Source: Cladocopium goreaui
Lineage: Eukaryota; Sar; Dinophyceae; Suessiales; Symbiodiniaceae
Length of the DNA stretch: 64,000 nt
Assembly: GCA_947184155.2 (NCBI GenBank)
Contig: CAMXCT020001668.1
Span: 488,936-552,935, forward strand
Reading direction: 5' to 3'
Position numbers and translations under genes: made by a program
Notes under the pieces: generated by a model
What the model saw: the letters and a program-made list of their open reading frames with translations, nothing else
Database searches by the model: none
Told to the model about the DNA's origin: nothing
Shown: positions 40,393 through 51,000 of the stretch, one piece after another
Position numbering within the stretch: the stretch's first letter is position 1
How the letters are laid out: the number at the start of each line of letters is the position of its first letter

Positions 40393-40927
40393 TTTCCTGA
40401 GAAATCGTTCTGCAAATTGTGGATCTTCCATGTCTGCCTGGTTCCCTTGGAAAGCTCTTGGCGGGGCACTGTGGACAAGACGGAAAACATATATCACAAT
40501 GCACACGGTATCTCAATTCCCATTAGATATAATAGTCATTCTAACATATTATAACCCGATTTGATAGCCATTATATATATACACCCATAAATTTCAAGAA
40601 TCTATAGATTAATCCCATATATGGATAGATTATAGTAATTCACTAAAAGAGCGGCTATTGTGGGATAGTTACCCCAATCTGAACCGTCTTTCCAGTGGCG
40701 GGTTTGCACATATTTCGGTCAAAAGAAACCATGTTTTTTTTCGTTGAAGGATTTCGAATGCTGATTGAAGATAGTCTTGTTCATATCACCTGCAACCCGG
40801 GATTCCATTTTTGCGGATCAAATTCAGAGTGCTGCCCTATTCTGTGCCAATTCAATGGTATGACATCCCCGTTTTTGTGGTTAATTCCCCCCGTTTTTCG
40901 ATGTTTTTCCCACATGCCACGCCTCAC

Positions 40928-40973
40928 CAGCTCCGTTCCCAGCTGCCCTCCGGCCGTCGGCACCCCGGCCACC
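40928..40973 (-). CDS. 46-nt micro-exon candidate
   Basis: The minus strand shows a textbook acceptor (CTTTGCAG) and donor (GTGAGG) around a GC-rich 46-nt block. One frame reads VAGVPTAGGQLGTEL. Function unknown. Confidence 0.45.
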
Positions 40974-41099
40974 CTGCAAAGCCAGAGTAAGAATCAAAGA
41001 TTGGTGAATCATCTTGTATAAATGTATAATGTATATATATATATATAGATCTCTCTCTCTCTCTATACAACCAGTACCTTGACCATCGGAACCTGCAAA

Positions 41100-41550
41100 A
41101 AAAAAAGCCGGTTGTGACTTCAAACCCAGAGTTTGCAATCAATCCCTGCCATCCAATCTCGTCATTGTGGTCTGTCTTGGGCAATTCCAGACCCCCAAAA
41201 AAGGTTTCTGAACCAGTTGAAAATGAATAAATTTTGAGCCAGTTCTGGAGGTCCGTACCCATGATTTAAATCACGGGTTGCACACGGGTTGGGAAAACCC
41301 GAGGCTTGTTTTGAAACCCTGGGTTTTACTCGGAAACCCCAGGTATTTCACAAAAGCACGGCATTTCTAACACGGGTAGATCACGGGCTGCACGCGGGTT
41401 GCCGGAGGTCCAAAATCCTGACCCAAACTTTTCGAAGTTGAATGCTTTCAAATTCAAGAAATAGCAAACACTCGTCATTTAACCCCAAGATTTCTCTGAA
41501 TATTGGATGCGTTGGGTTTATAGTCTGATCACGCGTAAACCCAGGGTTTT
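41100..41550. other. Non-coding stretch
   Basis: Contains dispersed CACGGGTTG / CACGGGCTGCACGCGGGTTG short repeats (41265-41405). No exon was recognised. Confidence 0.4.
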
Positions 41551-41553
41551 ACT

Positions 41554-41657
41554 TACCCACTGGTAATTTAACATAGCTATGGAAAATCACTATTTTTAAT
41601 GGGAAAATCCACTATAAACGGCCATTTTCAATAGCTATGTTAGTTTACCAGAGGGTA
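41554..41657. mobile_element. CCCTCTGG-family MITE, intact
   Basis: 104 bp, TACCCACTGGTAATTTAACA to GTTAGTTTACCAGAGGGTA, close in sequence to 21622-21725 including the interior (ATGGGAAAATCCACTATAAA). Confidence 0.8.
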
Positions 41658-42036
41658 CTTTAAAGGGATCATCATCACCAACGCTACAGGTAGGGAAGAT
41701 CAACACACGCCTGTCGCCCCAAACACGGGGATGCCCATGTTGCTGACCCAAAAATGGCCCTTTGGGAGGAGACATCACCATCAACTGACCTTAGAGGTGA
41801 TCGCAATTTCATTGTGGCACTAATTGTTTGATTATGAGTAAGATATCTCTATTTATATAGAGACATATACACAATATTATACAGTCCTATAGATCCACCT
41901 GATTAAAAAACTAAAAAAATGGTTTCTTGAAAGTCGTACCTCAACTTAGTGCTTCATCCCACGAAGTGAGTGGCTTAGTTCACCCCACTTATGTAACTGG
42001 CATTGACCCTGCCTGCTGGGATGAGCCACCAGCCTC

Positions 42037-42130
42037 TTGTAAACGTTTACATACCGAACTGGAAAATCAATGAAAATCACCATTTCTAATAGCTAAATCA
42101 TCAATTGCCATATTCAATAGCTATGACTAT
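42037..42130. mobile_element. CCCTCTGG-family remnant
   Basis: Interior homology only (ACTGGAAAATCAATGAAAAT, ATTCAATAGCTATG). Both termini are gone. Confidence 0.4.
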
Positions 42131-42246
42131 GTGATTTTGTCCGTATTCCATTCATAATCCATTGACATCCCATTCACATGCCATTATCATCCCACTCAAA
42201 CCGTAGAATCCCATAGTTACACCCATTGTAACTAGGGATGCCGGCC

Positions 42247-42329
42247 TCGTCCGCGTTGGCGCCCGCGTTGGCGCCCGCGTTGGCGCCCGCGTTGGCGCCG
42301 TGCGGGTCGCGGTCGCGGTTGGAGCCGGC
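42247..42329 (-). CDS. GC-rich exon with 12-bp repeats (Ala-Asn-Ala-Gly)
   Basis: After a CTTAAG acceptor-like site the minus frame reads AGSNRDRDPHGANAGANAGA, then NAGANADE, up to a GC donor. Four tandem CGCGTTGGCGCC units encode the Ala-Asn-Ala-Gly repeats. Low complexity; function unknown. Confidence 0.4.
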
Positions 42330-42609
42330 CTTAAGGTGCGCCCGAGTTTTAAATTGGCTTATGACCCATAAAAAAGGATGACAGTAAAGTAAATTGGCTT
42401 ATGACCCATCATGACCCATCTAGTTTTAAATTGGTTTTATCTATGGTGCGCCCATCTAAGATATCACGGTATAGTTGTGATCACAGGATCAGCGGGTCGT
42501 CGAGATGCTGGCGATGGCCCATCCTGAGGTCGCGCGGCTGGGAATCTCATGGGAATGTGATGGAAAGATGTTGGGAATATCTTGGAATTATATATATATA
42601 TTATAATAT

Positions 42610-42714
42610 GACCCTCCAGTAAATTAACATCGACCCTGGCAAATGGGGGTTGGAAGATTAGTTTCCACTAAAAATTTGTCATTTTCAGGGTCTATGTTAA
42701 ATAACCAGATGGTA
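42610..42714. mobile_element. CCCTCTGG-related element, CAGGGTC subfamily
   Basis: Ends ACCCTCCAGTAAATTAACAT and TATGTTAAATAACCAGATGGTA. The interior (TTAGTTTCCACTAAAAATTT) matches, in reverse, the sequence at 32780-32850, so another partial copy sits there. A third fragment is at 54040-54070. Confidence 0.6.
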
Positions 42715-43189
42715 TATAATCCATTCACCCGAAAAGAGATGCCATTTTGGGACACTTACCCCAAGCGGCCTAACCATCATTCCAGCTAGGTCGCAATGTG
42801 AAATGTTCCCATAACATACCATAACCAACCATGACACCCCCTGACGAAGGGACTCGAACAGTAGCCCAGTCCAATAGTTTCCATTAGGGTTTCTGATGTG
42901 TTTTGTTTAGTCAGCAAAAGGGATCGGTACTGTAAAACACCTCTGATTGATTAGGAGTATGATACCCGACAAGGGATTTCATTTTCTACTACAAAAATAA
43001 TGGTTCTCCCCAGATTGGGCCAACGGGGGAGGAAAAAAAACAGGTGAAAAGAAGATCGCTCAATTTTGAGAAAAACATGTGAAATTGCAGGCGTGTCAGT
43101 GCGCCATATCACATTACTAAGGACTGCACATGGAGCCACCCATTGAATCTGGCTAAATCATACCTACAACACTCACTAACCTGAAAATA

Positions 43190-43350
43190 TGTTCCCAATT
43201 ATACCCCCAGTATATTCCCAATATAGTCCCATTTGTTACCATTAAATTTCCAGTATATTCCCATTGCATTCTCATTTCTATTCCAATGATATTCCCATTA
43301 TATTCCCACTATGTTCCCATTATGTTCCCATTATGTTCTCATTAAATCCC
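43190..43350. repeat. Degenerate ATTCCCATT minisatellite
   Basis: About ten units of 10-12 bp such as TATTCCCATTA and TGTTCCCATTA in tandem. Confidence 0.75.
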
Positions 43351-43543
43351 ATTTCATCCAATGGTCCGAATTCGAAGTCCCATTAAAATCAGATCCACTG
43401 GTCTGCCATGGTCCGCCTCTTTTTACCTGCCATGCTCCATGGTGGGTTCCACCCTGGTCCGCACGCCTGGTTCTCATCGTCACTGTCTGTATCTTGAGAC
43501 TCTTGCAACTTGGCCAATTCCTCCTCAGATCATGGTCAATCTT

Positions 43544-43630
43544 TACCCTCTGGTAATTTAACATAACTATAGAAAATCACCATTTTTAATGGGAAAACTC
43601 ACTATAAATGGCCATTTTCAATAGCTATGT
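43544..43630. mobile_element. CCCTCTGG-family MITE, truncated at an A-run
   Basis: The left end TACCCTCTGGTAATTTAACA and the interior are intact. The sequence is replaced by A11 after ATAGCTATGTTT, so the right TIR is lost. Confidence 0.7.
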
Positions 43631-43639
43631 TTAAAAAAA

Positions 43640-44376
43640 AAAATCATGTCTTCTTTTGTTGCTTGGCTGGTGGTTTTCCATTAGAAAAAAACTACAGGAT
43701 TAAACTATCCATGCAAGGTTGCTTGGGGTTTTTTGCGGATGAGATGCGTGTTTTTTTTTGGAGAAGTCCATGGGAAGATCCATTTTTTTTGTACAATGGG
43801 GTGTGATGTGATTTGTGGTGGGATTTGGGTTTGGTATAAAATAGGGTACACTGGGAACATCATATGAGATACATGGATATGATGGGGGAAGATATAGATA
43901 TATAACATTATACAACTAAGAAAATATGAGCATGGTATTGTCTGAAAATCATGGGAACACTCTAGAATCCCATGAATTATCATTGATGTTCCCCATTAAA
44001 ATTGTCACTTCATGGGCATCCCCCATTTTTCCGCCGTCCGGGCCCCAAACTGGTAAGAATGAACCTATAGATGATCCTCTTAGCAGGTCTCTCTTTCTTG
44101 ATTGCTGGGGAAAAGTGGAAAAGTGCAGGAAATCATTGTTCTTATATGTGATCATCAAAAATCGTCAAACATATCATGCGGGATCCACAATGAATATGTA
44201 TTCTTAACTTGTGGTATACTTATGGTTTATGAAATTGGGCATGCCGCAGGTGGTTCCCCAATGGGGATAGTTTGTGTCCCAAATCGTTGTGGATTTGCGT
44301 GGGTGCCCCGTTGGGAAGTCTGAAAATTCACCGACCCAACGAATTCAGGCCCGCAAAAAAACACATTAAGAAAGGT
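43640..44376. other. Non-coding stretch
   Basis: AT-rich; no exon was recognised. Confidence 0.4.
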
Positions 44377-44490
44377 TACCCTCTGGCAAACTAACAGTTC
44401 GCGAACTGGAAAATCACCATCTTTAAGTTCGGTGAATCAACTATTTCAATGTGCCATGTTCAATAGTTATTTTGACATAACCAGATGGTA
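44377..44490. mobile_element. CCCTCTGG-family MITE, diverged interior
   Basis: 114 bp, TACCCTCTGGCAAACTAACA to TTTTGACATAACCAGATGGTA. The interior contains GTTCGCGAACTGG. Confidence 0.65.
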
Positions 44491-44529
44491 CACCTTCATC
44501 CAGGATGACCCAAAGATGGGAAAAGTCAC

Positions 44530-44735
44530 GTTCGGAACATCATCTTCCAAGGTACTGGTGGTCGCATGATGAAGGCCCCACGCCTCTGCCCATAGATGCC
44601 GTCGGCGCTCGTCGTATCGGAGGCGGGCTGAAGGTCGGAGAATGGGAGCCAAGGAGCGGAAGATTCACTGGGCAAATATCCTTTCAACTGAAACTCATGC
44701 TCTTCTTGGTTTTCCTTGGGGACGAATTGAATGAA
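44530..44735 (-). CDS. Exon of unknown gene
   Basis: The minus frame reads FVPKENQEEHEFQLKGYLPS, then ESSAPWLPFSDLQPASDTTS, then ADGIYGQRRGAFIMRPPVPW. It has balanced composition over about 65 codons with no stop. The family is not recognised. It lies 3' of the terminal-looking exon at 44774-44872, so it belongs to a different gene or that stop is skipped by splicing. Confidence 0.45.
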
Positions 44736-44773
44736 AATAGATAGATGAGCCACCATCAAAACTCGTCAAAACT

Positions 44774-44872
44774 CTATGTCTTCGCCTTGCCCCCTTCGCC
44801 ACCAGCGTTCGGTGCTTTGAACTTCTGCAGCATGTCGGAGACGCCTTGGGAGCAACGTTTCGCCGCCGTCTG
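44774..44872 (-). CDS. C-terminal exon of unknown gene
   Basis: After a GCTGTGGCAG acceptor the minus frame reads TAAKRCSQGVSDMLQKFKAP, then NAGGEGGKAKT and a stop at 44774. A basic Gly/Lys-rich tail. Function unknown. Confidence 0.5.
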   Translation of the reverse strand, partial: QTAAKRCSQGVSDMLQKFKAPNAGGEGGKAKT

Positions 44873-45094
44873 CCACAGCGATAGCACAAAATGGAGGTGA
44901 ACAGAGAACGGCGAACTTTGAACTATTTGACCACAAACTCGGACATCATCAAAGGAAATGGCAAGTTTCAAGCAACAAACTACAGTAACTAGGACTCGAA
45001 ACCAGCAAAACTGAAAGTTGAAGTCACAAAATATCAGACATCGGAGAAACCCAGAGTTCAACCCGAAAATCGCTCACTTTCCCTCACTTCATCT

Positions 45095-45212
45095 CCAGCT
45101 TCCATCCCCCGCCACCACCATGACCACACCTGCATCGATGGGCCGTTCTTCCGTAAGGAGGTGCGCGGCGGTGCGATTCAGATACTTTTGGAAGAAGGAC
45201 TTCCAGGCCGGT
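45095..45212 (-). CDS. Exon of unknown gene beside the copia insertion
   Basis: The minus frame reads PAWKSFFQKYLNRTAAHLLT, then EERPIDAGVVMVVAGDGSW. It is helical, then beta-like, with a normal composition. A plus-strand frame over the same DNA (MGRSSVRRCAAVRFRYFWKK) is also open; minus is preferred because neighbouring exons are minus. The copia element starts 240 bp away. Confidence 0.35.
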
Positions 45213-45453
45213 AACCTCGGTTCTTCTCAGGCTGGGGGTCTAATCACTGCCCAAATTGTTTTCTTGATCAGCAAGAAGAGGGGTGCCTAATCGCCAGACA
45301 AAACGGTTTGATCACAAAAAAACATGCTTTTTGATCAGCAGAACATTGGTTTGAGAATATATACCCCAAGAATGGTTTAGTAACCAAAAAACTGGTTTTA
45401 GAAACCTAAGTTGGTTGATATCAACAATATCAATAATTATTTATGTTTACAAT

Positions 45454-45702
45454 TACTGACGTAGTCAAGTAGGTCCGGCTATGTAGAAATGGATAAACTT
45501 GTTACTCTTCTCGATTTGTGCCCTTCCAGCTCCTCCCACAGCACGAACCTTCGGCTTTTCTGCCAAGTTGCGTTCTTGAGTCTCAAAGGGGCAGCTATGG
45601 ACAGCTGCATGAATGGATATGCAAATTGGTGCAAATTGAAAGTTGACATGTCAATGCATCATGCTTATGACAAGTCATTAAAAACAATGGGTGACATCAG
45701 CA
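45454..45702 (-). repeat. 3' LTR of the copia element
   Basis: On the minus strand it runs from TGCTGATGTCACCC to ACGTAGTC...AGTA; the ends are TGCTGA/TCAGTA, an imperfect 6-bp inverted repeat. A polypurine tract (GGGGGAG, 45703-45709) lies directly upstream on the minus strand, confirming this boundary. Confidence 0.95.
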
Positions 45703-45711
45703 CTCCCCCAT
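45703..45711 (-). other. Polypurine tract of the copia element
   Basis: Minus-strand TGGGGGAG directly adjoins the TG of the 3' LTR. It is the usual plus-strand DNA priming site. Confidence 0.8.
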
Positions 45712-45748
45712 TCAAAATTCGTAAGGATTTTTCAATCCGTGGCACAAA

Positions 45749-47503
45749 CTACCCCTCTCGTTCTCGGCACGTTTGACAGAACGGGGTCAATTTTCCTTCT
45801 CTGATCCATGGGCATTGTTCATCTGAGTGTGCTGCATTGCCAGTTACAGAAAGATAGATTGAAGTCCCTGGTGGTGGCCTTCCCCTCGTTTGCAAGGCAA
45901 CCCTTCTGCAAACCTGACACCATTTGAATGGTCGGGGCTGTCCGACTCGTGGACCTTGTAGATGCCGGCAGGATCGATCACTGTGGTATACCACACCATA
46001 CGTTGTTCGAAGAACGTTGAATCGCAGTCCTTCTGCATAGTTCTCCTCCACTTCTTCTATGATCACTGGTGGTAGCGGAGTCTGTCGAATTTCTCTCCAC
46101 ATTTCTGCTTCTTCTTGGATGATTCTGATCAGCTCTTCTTCAATTCGAGCTTCCATGCTTCCAGCAGCCGGGCTCGGCCCACCCGAGGAGCTTGATGTCT
46201 CTCCATCGGGGACAGGGAGGCGGACTGGATTTCCTTGATCCAACCCCATCTCAACCCGTCGGGTGGTGTTTTCCTCTTCCACCCGGACCGAAGGAGGGAG
46301 GCGGACCAAGGGCTCAGATGAGCCGCTCGACCCCTGCTCACCCCCTGTGCCACGGACTGCTTCTCGGGCTCTTTGTTGAACCCCTGTTTGATCTCCTTGT
46401 GCAGGGAGACTTCGGTCTGCTCCTTCAGATTGATCTTTGATGACCTGGCGAAGCTTTCCTACTCCTACCTTCCACACAATCTGACCCAACAAGGTCAACA
46501 GGACAATGGCGATGGCGAAGAGAACCATCATTACTTTGAGTTCTTTCGCTCCATGTTCTTCCTCCTCATCTTCTTCTGATTTCCCAACAGAAATCATGGC
46601 AGCCAAAGTGATCAGCTTGACTGCGGTGGCGGCTTGAGATACTTTGAACGCATTTGATGCCTTCTCTTTTTGATCTTCTCCAACTTCCTTCTTCGTTTCC
46701 TTTTCTTCTTTTGATTCACCTGGTCTTTGTGCCATGCCCAGCAAACCCTTGAGCTTGTCAATGCGGTTGGAAGACAGCGCCTTTGTGCCCAAATCGGCAT
46801 TCAGCTCCTCGCCTGGGACATGACCAACTGCCCAATCCCCGGAAAGGACTGCCTGCCGGGCATATGATGCCCTCATTCGAAGATGGCGTGTGCGCCAGCT
46901 CCCGCCCTCACTTGACAAGATGGACAAAGCTGACTGGCTGTCTGACCAGGCAATCTTTTTCACATCATCAAACAACTCATACAGGATGGTGGCCACTGAT
47001 TCTCCTGCATTCATGGCCTCGATGATTTCGTTCAACTCTGCTTCAGCTGTGGATAAGGTGATTGAGGCTTGACGCCCCGAGCGCCACAGCAATGCGGAGT
47101 CGTTTACCATGACTGTGAAGCAGCCATGTGATTCTTCTCCTTCTGGTGCAAACGATGCATCTGACCAAACTTGTATGACCACCTCCTTCTCCTTTCCTTC
47201 TTCAAACTTCAAACCTTGATCCCATGTTCCCCTCAAATAGTCTCTTGTTTGTTCTGCTGCCTCCAAAACTTTGACTGTGGACTTTGTGACATGTGCCCCC
47301 ATGCGTGAAATGGTGTACATGATGTCGGGACGTGTTCTCGTCACCAGCCACAGCAGCTCGCCAACTTCGCGTTGACATTGGCGAACTCGTTTGAGATCTG
47401 GAGGTTGTGAATCCTCCTCCATGATGGCAAGATCCCTTGAGATTGGAATCTTTCGAATCCTCTTTTCTTTTTCTTCTTTTCCTTGATCATATCTTTCAAG
47501 CAA
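45749..47503 (-). CDS. copia pol 3' part: RT end, RNase H, membrane and zinc-like extension
   Basis: Continues the pol frame after the GA-slippage break. The first part finishes RT (ELLWLVTRTRPDIMYTISRM). RNase H follows, with VWSDASFAPEGE, LSTAEAELNEIIEA and AWSDSQSALSIL carrying the D-E-D residues and GHVPGEELNADLGTKAL at its end. Copia Pol normally stops soon after. Here about 300 more residues follow: a Lys/Glu-rich helix, a hydrophobic segment (LFAIAIVLLTLLG), a low-complexity linker, then two H-x4-C...C-x2-C units (YHSDRSC...WCQVC and AHSDEQC...FCQTC) that could bind zinc. The stop lies 46 bp from the LTR. The N-terminal Met at 47503 is not a true start. Confidence 0.9.
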   Translation of the reverse strand: MLERYDQGKEEKEKRIRKIPISRDLAIMEEDSQPPDLKRVRQCQREVGELLWLVTRTRPDIMYTISRMGAHVTKSTVKVLEAAEQTRDYLRGTWDQGLKFEEGKEKEVVIQVWSDASFAPEGEESHGCFTVMVNDSALLWRSGRQASITLSTAEAELNEIIEAMNAGESVATILYELFDDVKKIAWSDSQSALSILSSEGGSWRTRHLRMRASYARQAVLSGDWAVGHVPGEELNADLGTKALSSNRIDKLKGLLGMAQRPGESKEEKETKKEVGEDQKEKASNAFKVSQAATAVKLITLAAMISVGKSEEDEEEEHGAKELKVMMVLFAIAIVLLTLLGQIVWKVGVGKLRQVIKDQSEGADRSLPAQGDQTGVQQRAREAVRGTGGEQGSSGSSEPLVRLPPSVRVEEENTTRRVEMGLDQGNPVRLPVPDGETSSSSGGPSPAAGSMEARIEEELIRIIQEEAEMWREIRQTPLPPVIIEEVEENYAEGLRFNVLRTTYGVVYHSDRSCRHLQGPRVGQPRPFKWCQVCRRVALQTRGRPPPGTSIYLSVTGNAAHSDEQCPWIREGKLTPFCQTCREREG

Positions 47504-47537
47504 ATCTTTGATGTAACCACTCTGAGTTACAAACCAC

Positions 47538-48046
47538 TCAGAGCTCTCTCTCTCTCTCTTCAGACCAGATCTTTTCCACCTCCATGCCTAGAAAGCGTGT
47601 TGGCTTTTCCGACACCTCCTCTGGATTGGATGTCGTCCATGTTTCTTGAAACTTCGCAGTGATGGCTTCCACCAGATCGCCTTCTGCAGCGATAAAGACA
47701 TCATCAACGTAAGTCATCACCAGTCCAAGGATTCTGCCATTGGACAAAGAAGCCAGCTCATCCTCTTCCTCCCCCATGACCTGCACAACTTTCCAAAGAT
47801 TGGGTTCAGATCCCATTTGAGAGAGCTTGACCTCGATGTTCTTTCCTTCTTTTTCCGCCTTGATGACAAACTGGTGCATACGATGATCTCGATGCCTCCC
47901 CCACAATCTTGGTGACCTGCAAAAACCATAAATCGCTTTGACAGGGAGATAGACGGTGTTGGGTGCGAGATAGCCCTTCTCAATCATGATGTGTGGAGGA
48001 CGAATCAACAAAAGGTTCTCTTCCTCGGTGAGTTCCAGATTCCAAA
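47538..48046 (-). CDS. copia pol middle part: reverse transcriptase palm
   Basis: This frame follows the gag-pol frame after a 7-bp repeat at 48033-48046. It reads LTEEENLLLIRPPHIMIEKG, then AIYGFCRSPRLW and MTYVDDVFIAAE (catalytic YVDD at 47700-47711), then TRFLGMEVEKIW. It ends at a (GA)8 tract; shifting frame there continues into WFVTQSGYIKDLLERYD of the next segment. All RT catalytic residues are present, so only the two indels disable pol. Confidence 0.9.
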
Positions 48047-51000
48047 TCAGCATTCAAAAATGCTGTTCTCACGTCAATGATTTGAGCCCTCCATTGAAAC
48101 TTCCCGCAGCACCAAATGAGAATGCGAAAAGCTGTTGCATCAGCTCCTCCGCTGTAGTTCTCTTCTCCTTCTTTCTTTTCTTCAAAGTTCCCGCAAACAA
48201 CCCATCTTGTTTTCTTTTTTCCCCCTTTTTCACCTGCCTTCACCACATGGACCAACTTCGACGGTATATATTCTACCCGCCGTCCTTCTCGCTCTGCCTG
48301 TTGCTTCAGCTCTTCATGTTCTTCTGCTGTCAGCTCTTTGAGGGCCTGCTTGTCTTTTGTCAGCGACTGAACTTCGCTGTCCACCGATTCCAACCATTCC
48401 CCCCACTTTCTTGAAACCTCCTTGGGTGAAATGATCTTTGTTTGGAGTACTTCTTCTGACTCCTCCATCGCTGTTGCAATCTTCCGCAGCTTTGCAACAA
48501 CCTGTATGATTCCAGATGCAACTTCTGGATCTTCATCCACGATTCCTCTCATCTCCTCCTCAATCACTGCATAGATCTGTTTCACCTCTTCTTTCTTTTT
48601 CTCTGTTTCTGAATCTTCGCCTTCTTGATCCAAAGTAGGATGAACCCTCCTCACCGCAGTCTTTCCTCTCAGCCTTCTTCTTGTGCTCCATGGATCCACT
48701 ATGCGTCCTTCAAGCGCTATCCATGCGCCTTCTTCAACCGGCTCTGTGGTCTTCTCCATGATGAACTTGGTGACTCGTGGAGGTTCTCCCTGCTTTTGGA
48801 CCCAGTGCCCATGATCCTCTGTCGAGGGGCACAGGTAGTGGACACGCTCGACCACTGGTTCGAAGGCTCCTCTTCTCCATGTTCTTTTCTTGACTCTGAC
48901 CTCTTGGTAAAATGGGGGCCAGCTTGGTTGAATGCCCTTCCTCACACACCGGTTGAGCTCATCCACATAGCGCAGAGCCCAAGGCCAATGTGCTGAATCA
49001 AGGCCTGCTTGTCGAAGTGTCCTCCTGATTTGGGACTTGATGGCCTTCACTGCTACTTCGGCCCGTCCGTTTCCCTGTGGATCGTCTCCTGCTGTCTTGG
49101 TGACATAGATGCCTCTGCTTCTAGCCCACCTTTTGAAGGCTCCTTCAGATTCATGGCCTCTGTCGCAGTGAATTCGGCCTATGTGGAAGCCGTCCGCCCG
49201 GAGCCGCAGCACAAACTCCATGGCTGTCGCGCTCACTTCTCGGGCCGTTTTGGTGATCATGGGTAGGGCTAACCTGAATACCCTCACCTCAGTTGTTTCT
49301 TCAAGGTCTTCTGGCCTTTTTTCTTCGGGTGGCGCCACGAGGCGGACTGGGTCTCCTCCACCCAACCCCAACTCAGCGGCAGCTTCACCCGGGAGCGGTG
49401 CAGCGAGGCGGACTGGGTCTCCTCCACCCAACCCCAACTCAGCCACATCATCGCTCCGCGGCGGGGCAGCGAGGCGGACTGGGTCTCCTCCACCCAACCC
49501 CAACTCAGCCGCCAACTCACCGCCTGGTGCCTGATTGTTGTCAGCACCCATTGGTGGCAAATCGCCAAAGATTCCATCCTCCAGGGCCTCTTCTTCTACA
49601 TCTTCTTTGTCTTCTATCTTCGGCTCATCTCCTTCTAAGGGCTCTTGTGCCGGCTGCTTCAACTTCTCCAGACCTTTTGGCACCCTCCATCTCAATGCTC
49701 CCACCAAGAAGTACCTTGCCATTCCTCCTCCTTGGTCGTAGGCACCAATCAAAGGGCCTGCCGTGTCGATGGAGAGCACTCCTCCAATCACGTGGCGCGT
49801 CTTTCTGTGTGGCGCGCATTGTTGATTTGTTTCTTGGCACACCCTGCAATCTCTTCTGTATGGGATGTGCCCACATGCTATGTGCTCCTGCCAAGAGAGC
49901 TGTTTGATCTTTGGATCCATCTTGTAGACCTGCTTCATCAACTCGGTCGCCAGCATCCTCATCAATGCTGGAGGCCATCTTGACAACTCCTTTGAGCTTT
50001 TCACTCTTTCTGGGTGACGTCGATCGCCAGTCTTGTACTCCTCCACCGTGAGCTTGAGGGAACCTCCAAAGGTCGTCGGCTTTGGTGACTTTCCTCCAAG
50101 ACTTCCTTGTTCGAACGTCTCCTCAAACCATCCAAACTCCTTCTTCAGCTTGTGCCATTCCTTTGTATCCCAAAAGCTCACAACCTCTGGCTTGTAGCTC
50201 TTTGGACTGGCAGGTTGTTCCAAACTGAACAACGGATCTTTCGTTGCTCCTCTCGCTCTTGCTGCATATGTTGACACCATCTGCAGAAAGAGCATCCTCC
50301 ACATCAGCAGGTCATCTCCTCTGACTTGTTCTCGTTCTTGATCTGTCAGATCCTTCTTTCCAAACTCTTCTCCACCCCACTGCCTCACTGGTCGCGGAGC
50401 TTCTGGATGTCCTTCAACTGGGATGTGCCTGAGCACACTTCTTGTTCGACAGTTCGGGCCTCCAATGATGGCTCGAATCTTCCCTTCTAATGCCGTCCTC
50501 ATCAGCCCCCCATAGAGCTTGGACTTCAAAAGATTTTGTTCTTCTCCTCTTTCTACATCAACTTCTAACAACTGCCAACCTTCTCCTCCAACTTGATGCC
50601 AAGCTCGATGAAGCGTGAAGCCTTGATCAGGACCTGCAAACAGATGAAGAAGATAGCCATCTCGCTTCATTCGTTTTCTCATCCTTTTGTTGCATGGTAG
50701 GTGATTCCATTCTCCAACTTCGCATTTGAGGCCTTCTTGAATCCAAGACGGCAAAGAAGACAGCACTGGGTGTTCTTTGATCAGCCTTTCCAACCATGCC
50801 TCTTCTTTGGTGAAGTCGGATGCCACCTCGCCAATGCATAGCTTTTTGTCCTCAATCTCCTCAATGAGCTGAAGAGCCAACTGACGTGATACCTGTGGGC
50901 ATCCTTCACTTTGTTTGATCGGCAGTTTGCCAATCTTTGGATGGATGACTGTGATTCCACCCTCTTCCCATGTAGCTTTGCAGCCCAGAACGCCAATCAG

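Noticed and set aside
45018-45290. Plus-strand 90-codon ORF upstream of the copia element
   Set aside because: The minus frame over the same DNA looks more protein-like and agrees with the neighbouring exon strand; not ruled out completely.
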